DNA from: Rhodeus uyekii
Taxonomy: Eukaryota; Chordata; Actinopteri; Cypriniformes; Acheilognathidae
DNA length: 64,000 nucleotides
Reading direction: 5' to 3'
NCBI GenBank assembly: GCA_037043235.1
Contig: JAWRVZ010000102.1
Location: forward strand, 821,001 to 885,000
Each line of letters starts with the position of its first letter. Positions within the stretch are counted from its first letter, which is position 1. Made by a program: the position numbers and the translations under genes. Shown here one piece after another: positions 12,300-25,019 of this stretch. The notes under the pieces are model-generated. The model had not been told where the DNA came from, searched no databases, and saw only the letters and a list, made by a program, of their open reading frames with translations.

Positions 12300-13097
12300 C
12301 CGTATTTATTCGAGTATATCGCGCACACGTGTATAACGCGCACCCCTAATTTTCGATTAAAAATCGGTATAAAATTTTGTTTCACACCAAGCATTGTAAT
12401 TGACAAAAAACGTTGTTGAACACGTGCAGCCATGATAAAAAACATTTATTTATTGTATAACATATACTTGTATAACATATATAACTTATATAAAATATAT
12501 AACATATATTTATTGACAACATAAACTAATGAACACAATACCGAAAGAGAATTACCGGTAAAAATATTTATTTAAAATCCTTCGACGTCAGATTCCTCAT
12601 CAGAGACACTAAAGAGTTGCTCCCATTCTTCTGGAGTTAATTTTTCATCAGTGTCTCAGTTGGCAGGAACATCTGTTTCTCCGGTTTCTTCGCTTTCTTC
12701 TGCGTCTGAATGGATGAGGAAATGAAGCGGCGAGGGGACGTTTTTTTTTTCTTCGCCCTCACGTACAGTGAGAGGCTGCAGCCTGTGTTACGGGATGTAA
12801 TGTATCATGCAATCGGCAATCGATTGCTTTGGGCTATGTTGCGGTTGTTGCCGCGGTTTATGTTTGAATACAGTTGCTGAATTGCACTCACGAGTCTGCC
12901 TTTTATTTTATGCATATATTGCTACTTAAACAGCCTGTAAAATGTGCAGCGCGAACTTACAATTCGCCGGCGCCCTCAAAGGACCGGCCATCAAAACAAA
13001 CCCCACCCCAGCCCAGCCCTCGTGCATAACGCGCATCCCTAACTTTGATTTATTTTTTTGGTTGAAAATTTTGCGCGTTGTACTCGAATAAATACGG
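12300..13097 (-). mobile_element. TA-flanked DNA transposon, pogo-like, internally deleted
   Basis: CCGTATTTATTCGAG at 12300 is repeated inverted (CTCGAATAAATACGG) ending at 13097, flanked by TA at 12298-12299 and 13098-13099. Subterminal 'aacgcgca' motifs occur at both ends. On the minus strand near 12650-12580 a short acidic frame reads DEKLTPEEWEQLFSVSDEES, resembling the acidic C-terminal tails of pogo-type transposases. No catalytic domain remains. Confidence 0.75.
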
Positions 13098-13719
13098 TAC
13101 TTACATGTATCCAGGAAAAGTAACCATGAAGACATTTAATTAAATGTAAACACTTAATCGGCTTTTCCGCATAAATACTGGTATATCGCCACAAATACTT
13201 ACAGCTTGCTCCTTTTCTGTAAATCAGTTTTTGTGAATGATTGACTTGTTCGTCAACACGCGCTTGCGACATCTGCTGATGAGCCAACTAACAGCATATG
13301 GAGATGCAACTGTACTCTACTGCTTTTCCTGCGGTCTCTGGATGTGTATTGTTGAATTTTCTGTCAAATTTGAACCACTGAATTTGTGGAAGCAAATTTG
13401 TAAAAATAAATAAAATGGATTGAAAAATGGCTGTCGAATATTATAGGTTGTATTTTAAACAGACCATATATTTTGGACTTGAAATCTGAAAGGTGAATAT
13501 GGATTATTGCATTTTTAATAATGAAAATGTGTTTGATATGTTTTGATTTGAAATGTTTACATCTTAAATATATGACCATGTTGAATATCAGCCCATAAAA
13601 ATGCAAGCCCTAAAATACAATGCATTAAAATGCAAGCACGGTTAATGCACTGCCTTTTTTTTCTTCATTCAGTGCAATTCAACAAGCTTTTTTGTTTCAA
13701 ACACATATGTCATTAATTT

Positions 13720-14025
13720 ACTTCCATACAATTATGTCCCTCGGTCCAGATGGACCTAAGCTTGAATACTGCTGCTGTATAACTTTTTTTCCTCTGCCAA
13801 ACACAAAAGACAAGGATCTTTTTTTGTCCATGCAACAATGTCAGTGGGTTCCAAAACAGTACAGGGCCAAAGGATTTTCATTGTGTGGACAAAAAAATAC
13901 CCCAAATACATTTTCTTTTGTGTTATGCGGAAGAAAGAAAGTCATACAGTTTTGGAATGACATGAAGGTAAGTAAATAATTACAAAATTTAATTTTTTTG
14001 GTGACCTATTCCTTATAAGTCACTT
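13720..14025. repeat. Angel-like palindromic MITE, diverged
   Basis: The right half (cagttttggaatgacatgaaggtaagtaaa and ...tttggtgacctattcctta) matches the teleost palindromic repeat whose intact end reads 'ggtgaactatccctttaa'. The open frame over 13692-13979 is formed by this repeat and is not a gene. Confidence 0.55.
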
Positions 14026-14029
14026 CAAG

Positions 14030-16205
14030 AATAGGACCAAAAATAAGAAATAACATAACATAGAAACAGGTGCATCACATTTCCTTTTTTGTTCTTTTTT
14101 TATTTATTTTTTGTATTAGGCTAAAAGCCTTGTGTTAAAGGTTAGCGCCAGGCGGAGGCTGTTTTCACTATTTGGATTTCAGCACCACAGCAGCTGTTAA
14201 AATAAAGAAAAATATTTGGATTGAGCTTGAATCCAGTTTAATTGAACTACTTTAGATTTTACTGTGAGACCTTCCCTCCAACAGTGACCTGGTGGGTGAC
14301 ATTTGTGTGGTGGTGAAGTGGTTGTGCTTTTGATAGAATTTTTTTCCATAATCTATTTCTCTCTACAGTACAGTATATTTTTTCTCCTTTCTTTCTTCCC
14401 TCTCTATCCCTTTCTCCTGTGCTCCAGCTTCCTACATTATTATTTGTGGTGATGTTGCGTAACTTATTTGGCTGTTGGCCTGAGAGCCATGCTGGAGCTC
14501 TGCAGGGGTCAGAAGAAAGTGGGATGGGGATAGAGAGAGAATTAAAGTGAGAAAGCCAATAAGCGAGTATGTGTGGCCAAGAGATCCAGGTAATAAACCC
14601 TTTATCCTTTGAGGCACCTACAGTACAGTATATTATAGTTTCATTGGCCCATCCCCCATGGTGGCCTGACTGATGTTATATAATGATGTGTTGGATGCAC
14701 TTAGTCAAAGTCCCTTTAAGGCATGCCAGTGTATTTGGTGCCCTTCAAGGTAATGCTATTTTCTATAGGTTGGCAACTGGGAAAAAACTGAAGACCTGTT
14801 TATTTCAATAATAAATTTGAAATCTGCAAATATTGTGCAAGTTGTAGTAAAAACCAAAAACATAATATAGTAAATAAATAAATGAGCAATAGTGCTAATC
14901 TCAGTAAGATACAATAGCAAATCATAGTTAAAAAAACAAATAAATAATAATAATATTATTTAAAAAAATATATATATTTTTTTTAATTTATTTATTATAA
15001 ATTACTATTTTATGATTAATAAATAAATGTTTCAGCTAAGTCACCAAACCTGGAAATAATGTATTAGTCAGTGAAATTTAAAGTGGTATAGTACTTATCA
15101 TTGTCATATTCATCAGAACATTTTTAAGTGTGTTGACTGAAGTTGACAAGGATGCACACTAAACATGTTATGACGAGATGGCGGAAGAACGGGAGGCAGT
15201 TGTTTACCTCCTCCAGTCGTCTTATCAATGGCCTCAGTCATTAGCGATCAGAATGGAGGGAACACTCGTATGTGAGCAGCCAGCCACTATTGCAAGTGCT
15301 CAGATTGCAAGGTATTCATCTCTCTAGACAACTTTGTCTCCATTGCCTTCCACGTGCCACTTGACTGCTTGCCTTACTCATATTACGCCGCTAATTAGAA
15401 GTAGCTGGATCCAATGAGCCTTTGTAGAGATCACTTCAAAAGGACCTTTGGAAAGATACGGGGAACGGCACACAGTAAAGGCATGCACTGGATTTATTGA
15501 AAGAAGGAGCTTGTAATTATTAGGTTGATGGCTGCTGTTTCCATTCTATCCCTCTGTGTCTGTGAGGACTGGTCAGTTGTAGCTTATGAAAACAATCCGA
15601 GAAAACACTGGATCAGGATAACACACACAGATAGGTAATGTCATCAAAAACATCTGAATATGAAACTGACATGGTCAACCATGCTGATTGAATAATTGCT
15701 ACAGATAAAAGCACTGATCTTGCATTCAGAAGGTTCTCTAAGGACAAGTACCTTTATCTCCGAACAGGCACAGTGTCTCAATTACATCCACAACCCTGCA
15801 GACCTGCTGCTGCTTATTTTAATGATGTGACTGTTAAACGAGCACATGTGCAGCAATAGGCCACGCATACAATCAACTTTAAATGTATTTTTAACCAGAC
15901 CTGTCCTCACCCTCTCAAAATAGAGCAGCAGTCTGTGAGATGTTTAGACAAGGATGCTGTTCTTCACAAGTGGCGTGATGCTGCTGCTGTCGAGGTCAGG
16001 TTAATTTCTGTAAGTTCATAAGGCTTCCGGGTGTCGAAGGGTCTGATTTCATAGTAGTGGTTGATGTTTGATCTTTTATAACCACTGTCTGTGACGTAAT
16101 TATACTTTAGATTTTTATTGTACTGGGTTTTTTTTATGTGTATTTTATTATGTTATAAAATTTTGTGGTTTATGTTTCATGTACTCACCCAGGTTGCAAT
16201 TATAT
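14030..16205. other. no gene recognised
   Basis: AT-rich sequence with an A/T-only patch near 14930-15010. No exon with splice sites, no recognised repeat. Confidence 0.45.
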
Positions 16206-16209
16206 GATG

Positions 16210-17040
16210 AAAATACAGTAAAAACAGTATAATATCTGTTCTGCATTTTAATATATTTTAAAATGTAATTTATAATAGAATAAAAAGTTCAAAAGAACAG
16301 AGTTATAAATTATATAAATCTTTTTGTCATGTGAGGGTGATGAATGGAAGAGCGAGTACTTGATGCAAGGGAATGGGCTTTTATTAATAATAAAACAAAA
16401 ACACAAACAAAAACACCCAGTGGGGGAAAACAGACTTGTGCAATGAACATATGATGACGATCTGGCACAGGACAGTAAACACGAGGAGAATAAATAGGGA
16501 GCAAACAAGGACAGTGATGAGGAAGGACAGGAGAGGCAAATTAACCAATAATCAGATAGTAAAATGGATGGGGCCAAGACAATAGACAGGAGAACACAAG
16601 GAAACACGTGACAAGCTATTTCCTCAAACAAAACGAGACATGAACACGCAGCCAATGAGAAACCAAAGGCGTGTTCACACAAAACAAGACAAAAACAGGA
16701 GTAACAAGAAAAAAACATTAAAGCACACGGCCGATGAAAATGTAAATCTTGTGCTCTTGGACAGGAAAGCGCGTTTGCAGAGTGTCTCGCATAACAAGAC
16801 AGAGCACACGAGAAGCAGTAAACACTTATCTCATGCTCTCAACACAGAAGAGAGCATGAATGTCCGAACACAAAACCGAAACCGAACTATTCCGAAGTAT
16901 CAGGATCTGAACACCATGCCCCACACACAAAACAGGTCACGTGGACAGATGAGCACACGACTGTCACTTTTGATCAGTTTAATGCATCATTGCTGAACAA
17001 AAGTATTAATTTTATTCAAAATACAGAAAATTTGCTTTTA
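16210..17040. repeat. dispersed teleost repeat split by an LTR insertion
   Basis: The left part (ataaaaagttcaaaagaaca, 16270-16300) and right part (actgtcacttttgatcagtt, from 16961) are adjacent segments of the same family as 63575-63850. They are separated here by an LTR-like sequence. About 20 bp of the expected junction sequence is missing. Confidence 0.65.
16325..16966 (-). mobile_element. solo LTR (antisense), inserted in a repeat
   Basis: Starts TGTCATGTGAGG and shares motifs with the solo LTR at 19032: gggcttttattaataa, cacgaggagaataaatag, the 'cacacggccgatgaaaa' block and 'gaatgtccgaac'. The pair CTTTT (16320-16324) and CTTTT (16967-16971) could be a target duplication, but the second lies inside sequence normal for the host repeat. 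The right boundary may instead be near 16960. Confidence 0.6.
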
Positions 17041-17224
17041 TGTTATGCCTCATAAACAAGATATAGTTACTGTTTTGTTCAATTAAATAATTTTTAAAAG
17101 TTTAAAAATTTTAAAAGTCATTTCATTTATAAAAAAAAATCAATTTTGACATTTGCAAAGATTACATTTAACAGTAATCTTTAATTATTAGTATTTTTTT
17201 ACAAATGAACTTTGTGAGCTAAGA

Positions 17225-17480
17225 TCGGTAATACTTTACAATGTTTCATCATTTAACATGCACTGTCAATGAACAATACTTCTATAGCATTTATTAATCT
17301 TAGTTAATGTCAATCTCAACATTTACTAATGTTTTTCAAATCAAAAGTTGTATAACATTGTGAACTAACATGAACATTTATGTTTTTATTAACTAACATT
17401 AACAAAGGTTAACACATTCTGTACAAATATATTTCTCATAGTTAGTTCATGTTATCTAATGCTTTAGGAACTAAAATTAG
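17225..17480. repeat. dispersed 'ttaactaacattaac' repeat, copy 1
   Basis: Landmarks: aatgaacaatacttctatag, cttagttaatgtcaatctca and taactaacattaacaaagg. A second copy lies at 34990-35280. This is a familiar palindromic teleost repeat; non-coding. Confidence 0.65.
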
Positions 17481-17484
17481 ACAT

Positions 17485-18372
17485 CTACTTTTGGCTAATT
17501 AACCGAAATGAGCCAACTCAACCAAGCTTTGCTTGTATCTCACAAGTGTTGTACAACTGAAGTGAGACAACAGAAACTCTTTATCTCAAATTAATGTTAA
17601 CACAATTTGTTAATTCATTGCTATGAGCTGATTTAGTGAAACAATTCTGTTCAGATTAATTCATTGCTCTTTGCCAAGTCTAATTACTTAGTTAATTTAG
17701 CTTTATTTTTAGCCATTCAATTTGCAGACAACTTGAATTCCTTCACCATTTCTTTTGCTGATTTACAGATCATGAAAAAGGCTTGCTTGATAAAAGGAAC
17801 ATAATCGCCCTTGAAAGGTAGTCTAATCGTGTCTGATACATTATCTAATATTTTCCTTATATTACCATATTTGATTTAGTTATCGTAGCCGATTTGCTAT
17901 GCACTCTATTTTTTCTACACATAATGAATCTTTATGATCAGATGAGAACACATCATGATGTTACCTAATAATGCCCCTCCATACATATTCAGTAGCAGCA
18001 TAGACTCTTTCGCTAATGAGTGCGAAATCCCTGCGGCCAAAACTACGTCAATTCACCAGCAAATAGGGATTAGACTGTGGCTAGGTGTAGTTGCAAAATC
18101 TTTTATTGTTAAGGCCTGTGCAAAGTCTTTGTATGAACGTGTAATCAAGCCTTACTCGGTTTTATTGATTGGTTGTCTCAACTTAAGATCTGTGGATCAA
18201 TGAAGAGGAAGAGGGACTCAAAGAAATGTTTGCACTCCCTCTGCTGGACAGACAGTTAGTGATGATTGTATTGAAATACTCTTAGTTAAATCCTTCCCAG
18301 TTCACTCTGCTGTAAAGTAATGCTGTTGAAACTTCTCATAAGATCTCATTGACCCTCTTTTTTGCTCTGTAG
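17485..18372. other. intron 1 end, no other gene recognised
   Basis: Ends with the acceptor of exon 2. The small open frame at 17955-18203 has no recognisable domain. Confidence 0.5.
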
Positions 18373-18608
18373 TGGGGCGTCTCCTCATCGAGTTCAGCTC
18401 CCAGATAACCCTCGAGCGGGTACAGAGAGAGAACCCTAATGTGACAGAAGGGGGAAAATATACTCCTCCGGACTGCCGGCCAAAACAAAAGGTGGCCATC
18501 ATCATCCCGTTCAGGCACAGAGACAACCACCTGAAATACTGGCTTCACTACCTGCACCCAGTACTGCGCAGACAGAAGATTGACTATGGGATCTATATCA
18601 TCAACCAG
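18373..18608 (+). CDS. b4galt2: b4galt2 exon 2 (beta-1,4-galactosyltransferase, start of catalytic domain)
   Basis: The gene encodes a Golgi type II membrane enzyme that transfers galactose from UDP-galactose to terminal GlcNAc. This exon follows an acceptor (ctctgtag) and ends at CAG|gttag. It is 236 bp, the length I know for exon 2 of B4GALT1/2, and enters in codon phase 1 (the first base of the Val codon lies in exon 1), leaving in phase 0. The translation begins VGRLLIEFSSQITLERVQ and holds GGKYTPPDC (the family's conserved disulfide Cys), VAIIIPFRHRDNHLKYW (the PFR nucleotide-sugar motif) and YLHPVLRRQ, ending YGIYIINQ. LERVQREN, YTPPDC and IPFRHR match B4GALT2 rather than B4GALT1 (which has LELVAKQN, YAPRDC, IPFRNR). 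An N-V-T sequon lies at NPNVTEGG. No stop or frameshift is seen. The upstream exon with the signal anchor was not found. Confidence 0.94.
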
Positions 18609-19031
18609 GTTAGTCTGTTTATGTGTGTTTGTGTAGGTAGGACATTTGAGCTTTTTCTGAATCCATATAATCCCTGATGGAGAATCGTTGTTTTCTGACC
18701 TGTTATCTGGTTTCTAGCTGGTCTACAATGATTATTAACACATCTAAGCTGCATTCGTTCGTCAAAGCTGGCAAATTGATGATTTACCGACCGACCGACC
18801 ATCAAGTTTGAAAATTGAAAAAAGTAATTGAATAATGAAATGGTGTGATGTCATTTCGAGCAAAAACAGGCCAAAAGAAAGTTTGTTTGATGTTCGTTTC
18901 GGGAGTTCGAAACAGCTTCCCAAAGCGAATTGAATTGTTTTCATCATTGATCAATATTTTTCTGTTTATTAATGCAAAGCTGCTCTCAAACAATCTGCAT
19001 TGTATAAAGCACTATAAAAATAAAGGCAACT

Positions 19032-19764
19032 TGTCAGGTTTGAATGAGGCGAGGACTCAATAATGCAGGGTCTAGGGCTTTTAATAAACAAAAGACAAAA
19101 ATCCAAACAAACAGACTGACTGGCGGAAGACTTAACAACTGTACTGACTAAGACTCGACTAGAGCTGAGAGCAGCAAGACATAACATGAAAGACGACGTG
19201 ACAACGGACAGCAAACACGAGGGGAATAAATAGGCACAGGAGGAAGGGTAATTGATCGGGAAACATCTGGGATAAATAAAACTAAATAAAAGCGCATCGC
19301 TGCATGTTCACAAATACACAAAGACAGCGCACAGCTGGTGAAACCCAAACTGCGCTCGACACAAAAACACAACATGAAAGCACGCGGCCGATGAAAACAC
19401 GACACTACAACACGACGCTTACAACACTGCACTAAGACCCGAGAGCTTGCGGTTCAAGCAAAGCTTGAAACCGCACCCACTCACAAGACATAGAGCGTGT
19501 GAGAATAAGCAAACCCCTGTTCTTGTGCGCTCACAACAAGGACGAACACACTAGTCATGAATGTCCGAACTCCGACATCAAACCGAAACTGAACAAGACC
19601 AGTCTGGGGATTGGACATCACAAGACACAACACAGACAAGAGTGTGCGCGACCCGAAAACCTGAAGCTGCGCGCGCACACACCAAACACAAGACATTACG
19701 GTAGTGTCAGAGCTCTGCCACAAAACCAAGAAGTGACTAGACCGAATGTGGCTGAACCCTGACA
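19032..19764 (-). mobile_element. solo LTR with perfect 5-bp target duplication
   Basis: The element begins TGTCAGG and ends CCTGACA, a perfect 7-bp terminal inverted repeat with TG..CA ends. It is flanked on both sides by CAACT (19027-19031 and 19765-19769). No interior sequence is present, so it is a solo LTR left by recombination. Read on the minus strand it has a TATA-like run (complement of gaataaataggcac). Several small open frames on both strands inside it are artefacts of its composition. Confidence 0.9.
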
Positions 19765-19769
19765 CAACT

Positions 19770-22711
19770 TGACTTGATTACAAAATACTGTAGATGGGTG
19801 TACACTGGGGATCCTCCTTATCCTTATTTCTTCTGTTCAGTCCACCTAGGTCAATTGTGAGTGAAAAACATGAACACATTGCTTTATAGTTGATATTGAA
19901 GTTGTAATTCTAATTGCAAGTGACAAGTGTGTTTTTGTTTAAAACTATAAAGCTGCTTACTTTAAAGCTGTCTATTGTATAAACTGCTATATAAATAAAT
20001 TAGATGTGACTTAACCAGAGAACTGAATAGCAGAGCTGGTGCAAACATATCCATATCACTTTGATCAACTGCTGTTTTCTCACCGTTGTCATTTGTGCTT
20101 GTGTGTTTGTTTTGTTATTGAGAGGAAAGCAGAGGGCATTGGGATGTTCCCTAAAAGTTTACTTCTGCTTTTGTATTTTGAACTTCTTTTTACTTCCAAG
20201 CAAAGAACAAAAAATAACTTCAGCAGGAGTACATCGTGGCCTTAAGCATGTTCCAAAACATAACCACCATCTAGATTTTCCATCAAGAATGTCAGATTTT
20301 GTTTATTTGGTTGGTGTAAATGCTATTTTCATATCAACAAAGCATAAAGCAAAAGTTAAAAAGTTCACTGTAACAAAGACATGAAGTTCAATGTCTCTGG
20401 AGTATCATCTAGCTTCAGTAAACAACTGCTAGATCTACTCACTGTGCTTCTCATTTTGATGAAAAACCAAATATCAAAACCTCTACCATAGTGGATGCTG
20501 TCAAGGTTAGCTAAAACGTGTAATGGGTAATAGGGAGCCAAGAGGCTGTTTTTATTGAATGGATGTCAGTGGAAGATATACTTTAAGGCAAATTCACACT
20601 CCATCTTTAGATGCTGACCAACACGGACAATTACCAGATTACAGTATGTCACTTCTCAGACATTCCATTCGGCATCTGTTGGATTGTCGGTGCAATGTAA
20701 CTTGGCCATTGGAGTGTTAAATAAATCAGTTGCACAAAAATCTTCATCAGATTTGCTATCAGAAATCCATTTTTCTTTTTTGGTTGTATGTTTGGTTATA
20801 TTTTATATATATATTTGCTCATTGATATTTTTCTAATGATGTAGACATGGCTGTTGATATCTCCTCCAACATCTGGAAAAATGCTTCAAGAAAAGAGATC
20901 TGTGGGGGTAGGGACAATGGTTAGGATTGAACTCTGATTTGGATCAAGCAATCGAACCATTTGTGAAAACAGCTGGAGGCATCACTTCTCTTCCGCGTCC
21001 CCCTCTTTCATCAGTCTGTTGTTCTGTGTGTGAAGTGACCCTGGAGGGGTGGCGGAGATGTTCAAGGCCATGAGAAATCATTAGCCTGATTGCCACATGT
21101 TGTCTGCCTAGGCCTGTTGTTTGGGTTAATGAGTGTGATCAAAAGTTTGCAGCTATCCATCTTTAAAGTTTGCAGAGTAATGATGTGACCTGTTGAGCTG
21201 TGAGGGCTGAGAGAACTATCTGTGGAGTAACAAATAAGGGCAAAGAGCCTGTAATGGATGGCGCATCGGTTGAACTCTTGGCTCCCGGTACCTTCTCTTT
21301 CTTAGAGCCATCACATCACTAAATGCAGGTCAAATATGTGACAGATTGATTTTCATCGGCACATTATGACCTTTTTTATCTCCAAGATTTAAAACCACTG
21401 ACAGGGACATAAAACTAGTCAGTTTTTAGTGCAATCTTTAGTATCCATATGACAGCTGGTGTTGTTTTAAAATGCGAAGCATTTGGATCTTCCCCAGGCT
21501 CAGTCTTACAATCACAGATAACTGAAGTCTGAATAGTTTTGCTAGTGTTGTCAATCGGTTACAAATTATAATCAGATTCATTACAGGATATGTTGATTAG
21601 TATAAAATTACAAATTAAACAGGATTAACGGCATAAATCAGTATTTGCTGAGAAAGACCTCAGAGGAAGATAATATAAGTAAATGATGATATAGCAGAAT
21701 AGTAAGAAATGGTTGAAGTCATTACGTTTCAATTACATATTTTTAAGCATATAGAGTAAGTTTAGAGTTGTTAGAGAGAGTTCTGACTTCTCACTCTTTA
21801 ATAAAAACACTTTAGCAAATGTTCATGTTTTGTTTACTCAAGCAGTGCTGTCAAATAGTGTTGAGGGGTCTCATCAAAAATGTAAAATGTGTAGCTAGTT
21901 ATTTGCGCTGTCAGAGCTGAGCAGTGAGGAACGCACACCATATGCACATGCATGCTCAATTGTGACATTATGCACTCTGCAATTTCATGCAAGCAGTAAC
22001 AGTAAATTTCCATGCTCAGTACAACAGAAGAAAATAAGAATAGCAACAGAATAAGCTGAAGGCCAGTGTTTTGTTCTTTTCTCAGAATGAGGTGTTAGCT
22101 AAATGAGTGCATTTCTACACATTTGAGTAAGTGGTACATCCAAGGTACCTGTTAGGACCATTAGGAGACAAAGACAACAGGACTCGTTATGCAACAAATG
22201 TTTGATTGTGTACAGTTTTAATATAAAGTACAGTTTAGAAATTTTCACTTTTGATTGAAGGCTGTGTTGATGAATTGATCATTTTCTATTGTGTTGATAA
22301 AATAACATAATACATGATACATTGAAATACAGAGTGAAATTATCTTCTATATTTTAGTTGAAGAAAGTATTTTCTCTTACAATTAATTTATCTAATTCAT
22401 TTTTTACTGACATACTTAATTTATCTACAGAAAATGAAATATAAGTCTGCTGTAAACATGTTCCGATGTCCAATTCCACAAGCTTTTCTTATCATCTTGT
22501 TGTTAAATTGCTTGTGTCCACTGCAATCTTTCTTTAGCATCTTTTATTCAACTAGCTGGTAAAATGGAATCGTTTTTTTGCTTCATTTTATACAATGTTT
22601 TGGCCTGTTTGTCATTATAAAAATATCAATTTTTTTCCTATTCTTTTCTCTTTTTATAAAAAATGTGTTCTCCTTTGGTATTGTATCATGCATACCATTT
22701 TAGAGAAACCT
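19770..22711. other. no gene recognised
   Basis: Nearly 3 kb of intron without a repeat I can name and without a supportable exon. A TA-rich patch lies near 20800. Confidence 0.45.
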
Positions 22712-22910
22712 GTACTGTTCACCAAAAAATGAATCTGTCATCATTTACTCACTCGTGTGACTTTCTCTCTTCTGTGGAGCACAAAATAAGATCATTATGT
22801 GGACAAACAGTTCTCTAAAATATTTTCTTTTGTGATTCACATAAGAAAGAAATTCATACAGACCTGACCTGCGGGTCTGTAAATGATGACAGAATTAAAA
22901 TTTTTCATTG
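22712..22910. repeat. Angel-like palindromic MITE
   Basis: The left arm (ctgtcatcatttactcactc) and the right arm (gtaaatgatgacagaattaa) are inverted copies about 130 bp apart, within the family seen intact at 35508-35732. Confidence 0.7.
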
Positions 22911-24715
22911 AATCATCACCAAGGTTGTCAGAATCTGCTCTATAGGATGTAGTGATGTTTAAAAAAACAGACCATTTTCACAGAAACTTTGTATAAAAAA
23001 ATTGTATAAAACCACATATTTATGAAAATCTGCTTTTATTAAATTCCCCAGGCTCTGTATTTTAATGACAGTCCTTCTTTTTATCACATTATTAAGTAAT
23101 TGGAAGTTTATAGGAACCTTTATTTCTGTTTTCTTGATCTTGAGTCAGAGCTTATAAAATGTAGTCTCATTAGATTGAAGTGAAGCATAATGAGCATTAT
23201 TTTAAAAGTGCCCTCTATGACTTGATTTCTCCTTTTAAACCATCATATGTTCACAAATGCTTTGCATTACTGGGGAAAGCTGCCCTGTTGACTCTTTTGT
23301 TTAAGCAGCGACGGTCACAGATCAGTGAATCTTATGAGGACGATGCATCATTGCTGTGACCTCTGTTGCTTGCTGTTGAACTGAAATAGTTTGAATCTCG
23401 CTAATGCAAAGAGGACAGACACTGAGTTCAGATAGGTTTTCTCTTAAAAGTTTACACACAAACACACACGGCCTATGTTGAGTCATTCCTCATCAGTATC
23501 ACCCACTAGAAAAAACACTGTATTATGTGAACACAATAGAATGTGACAGGTGCTGGAAAAAAACAAACATTTAAGGCAGGTCAATAAGGACTCTCGTTTC
23601 CCTGTTTGTCTTTTCCTCTTCCACTCTCACACTTTCTGCAGGATGACAGTTGGGAGTACTTCATGTATCATGTTCACTAGAGTGTTAAATTATTTTAAGT
23701 GAGGCCACTTTACCCAGGACTGGGGGGAGATGTGCTAATTCTTGAGATCATTGAGATGCCGGTTAAATGCTGTTATGTCCCAATAGTGATGTGGCGCTGG
23801 GTTTGGAAAGGTGCTTCAGTCCTTCTCACGTCTGACCACCTCAGGAGGTTTGACACACTCTGGTTTAAGTTTAATGCTGAAAGGTTTGTTTTTTGAAGAA
23901 GGTTTTATTCCTCTTAAGTGTCCTAGGAGATACATGAAAGCAACATCTAGTTTTGTGAGGATATTATGTTCTGTGTTGTACTGTTGGGATTCACCAACCG
24001 ACTAGTTCAGTTACGCTAGACTCGCCCAGTGGTTCTCAATTAGTGAGTAAGAACACACACAAAAAACAAATACAATTCTAAATGTAAATAATTAAAGTCG
24101 GTACGTCCTATCCAAAGGCATTTGCGTCTGTCGCTTGGTAGAAGCTACCCAATTGTTTTAATCAGGGATATTTTATAGATTTTGAATTTAAAATTGTTGT
24201 TAAACAAACTTTGTCAGAAAAGCCGTCTCTGTGATTCTTCGCCTTTAAAACGGAACTTCTTCAGCAGCACAATTACGTCGTACTTCAGATCACCTGCAGG
24301 GAGCAATGTTCCCATTTTTAGCATAAGGCTTACAATTCTTTTGTCTGATGTCCTAGTAATTTTGTGTAAATAAAGATGTGTATCTTAAATTATACGTATT
24401 TTGCCTTTTTTGAATATTTGTCAGCTACCATATTGAAGCTCTGCATGCTACTTTGCTATTTTTTAGTTATTTGCTTAAATGCAGATGGACCTTATCTTAT
24501 TTTTTTGTAGTTTTCTTCTCTCTTTTTTTGTGCTGTTTGTGAACCTAGCAGTGTGTTCTGTCTTTACACCCACTTAGAAAAGACTGAAAGTATTAAACTA
24601 AAAGTTTATTTAAGGGTTTACTTAAGACTAACTAGTCATTCAGACAATCCACCGATATTTTCTCAATTTTAATGAATTTCTTTATCCATTTAAAACTTTG
24701 GGTTTGGTAAGATCT
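22911..24715. other. no gene recognised
   Basis: Intronic sequence. The open frames near 23700-24370 overlap one another and lack domains or splice-site support. Confidence 0.45.
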
Positions 24716-24719
24716 ATTT

Positions 24720-25015
24720 TAAAAGTTTTTGAAAGAAGGATGTTATGCTCACTAAGGCTGCATTAATTTGATTAAAATATTGTAAAAACTGTAGTATTGT
24801 GAATTATTACAATTTAAAATAACTGTTTTATAAATGTAATTTATTACTGTGATGGCAATGCTTAATTTTCAGCAACTGTTAATTCGGTCTTCAGTGTAAC
24901 ATGATCTTTCAGAAATCATTCTAATATAAACATTTCTTATTATCTTTGTTGAATAAATATCTTTTTTTTTTTTTTTTTTTTTATCTTACTGACCCCAAAC
25001 TTTTGAATGTTAGAG
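24720..25015. repeat. dispersed teleost repeat (63575 family)
   Basis: Landmarks: gtagtattgtgaattattac, tgatggcaatgcttaatttt, catgatctttcagaaatcat and the terminal 'cttactgaccccaaactttt'. A poly(T) run of about 20 interrupts it at 24961-24982. Confidence 0.7.
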
Positions 25016-25019
25016 TATA

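Noticed and set aside
16248..16996. ORFs of 156 and 118 codons on opposite strands
   Set aside because: Both lie within the solo LTR and flanking repeat; no domain, and they overlap in antisense.
19148..19765. Cys-rich ORFs over the solo LTR
   Set aside because: Contained within the LTR; contradictory frames on both strands.
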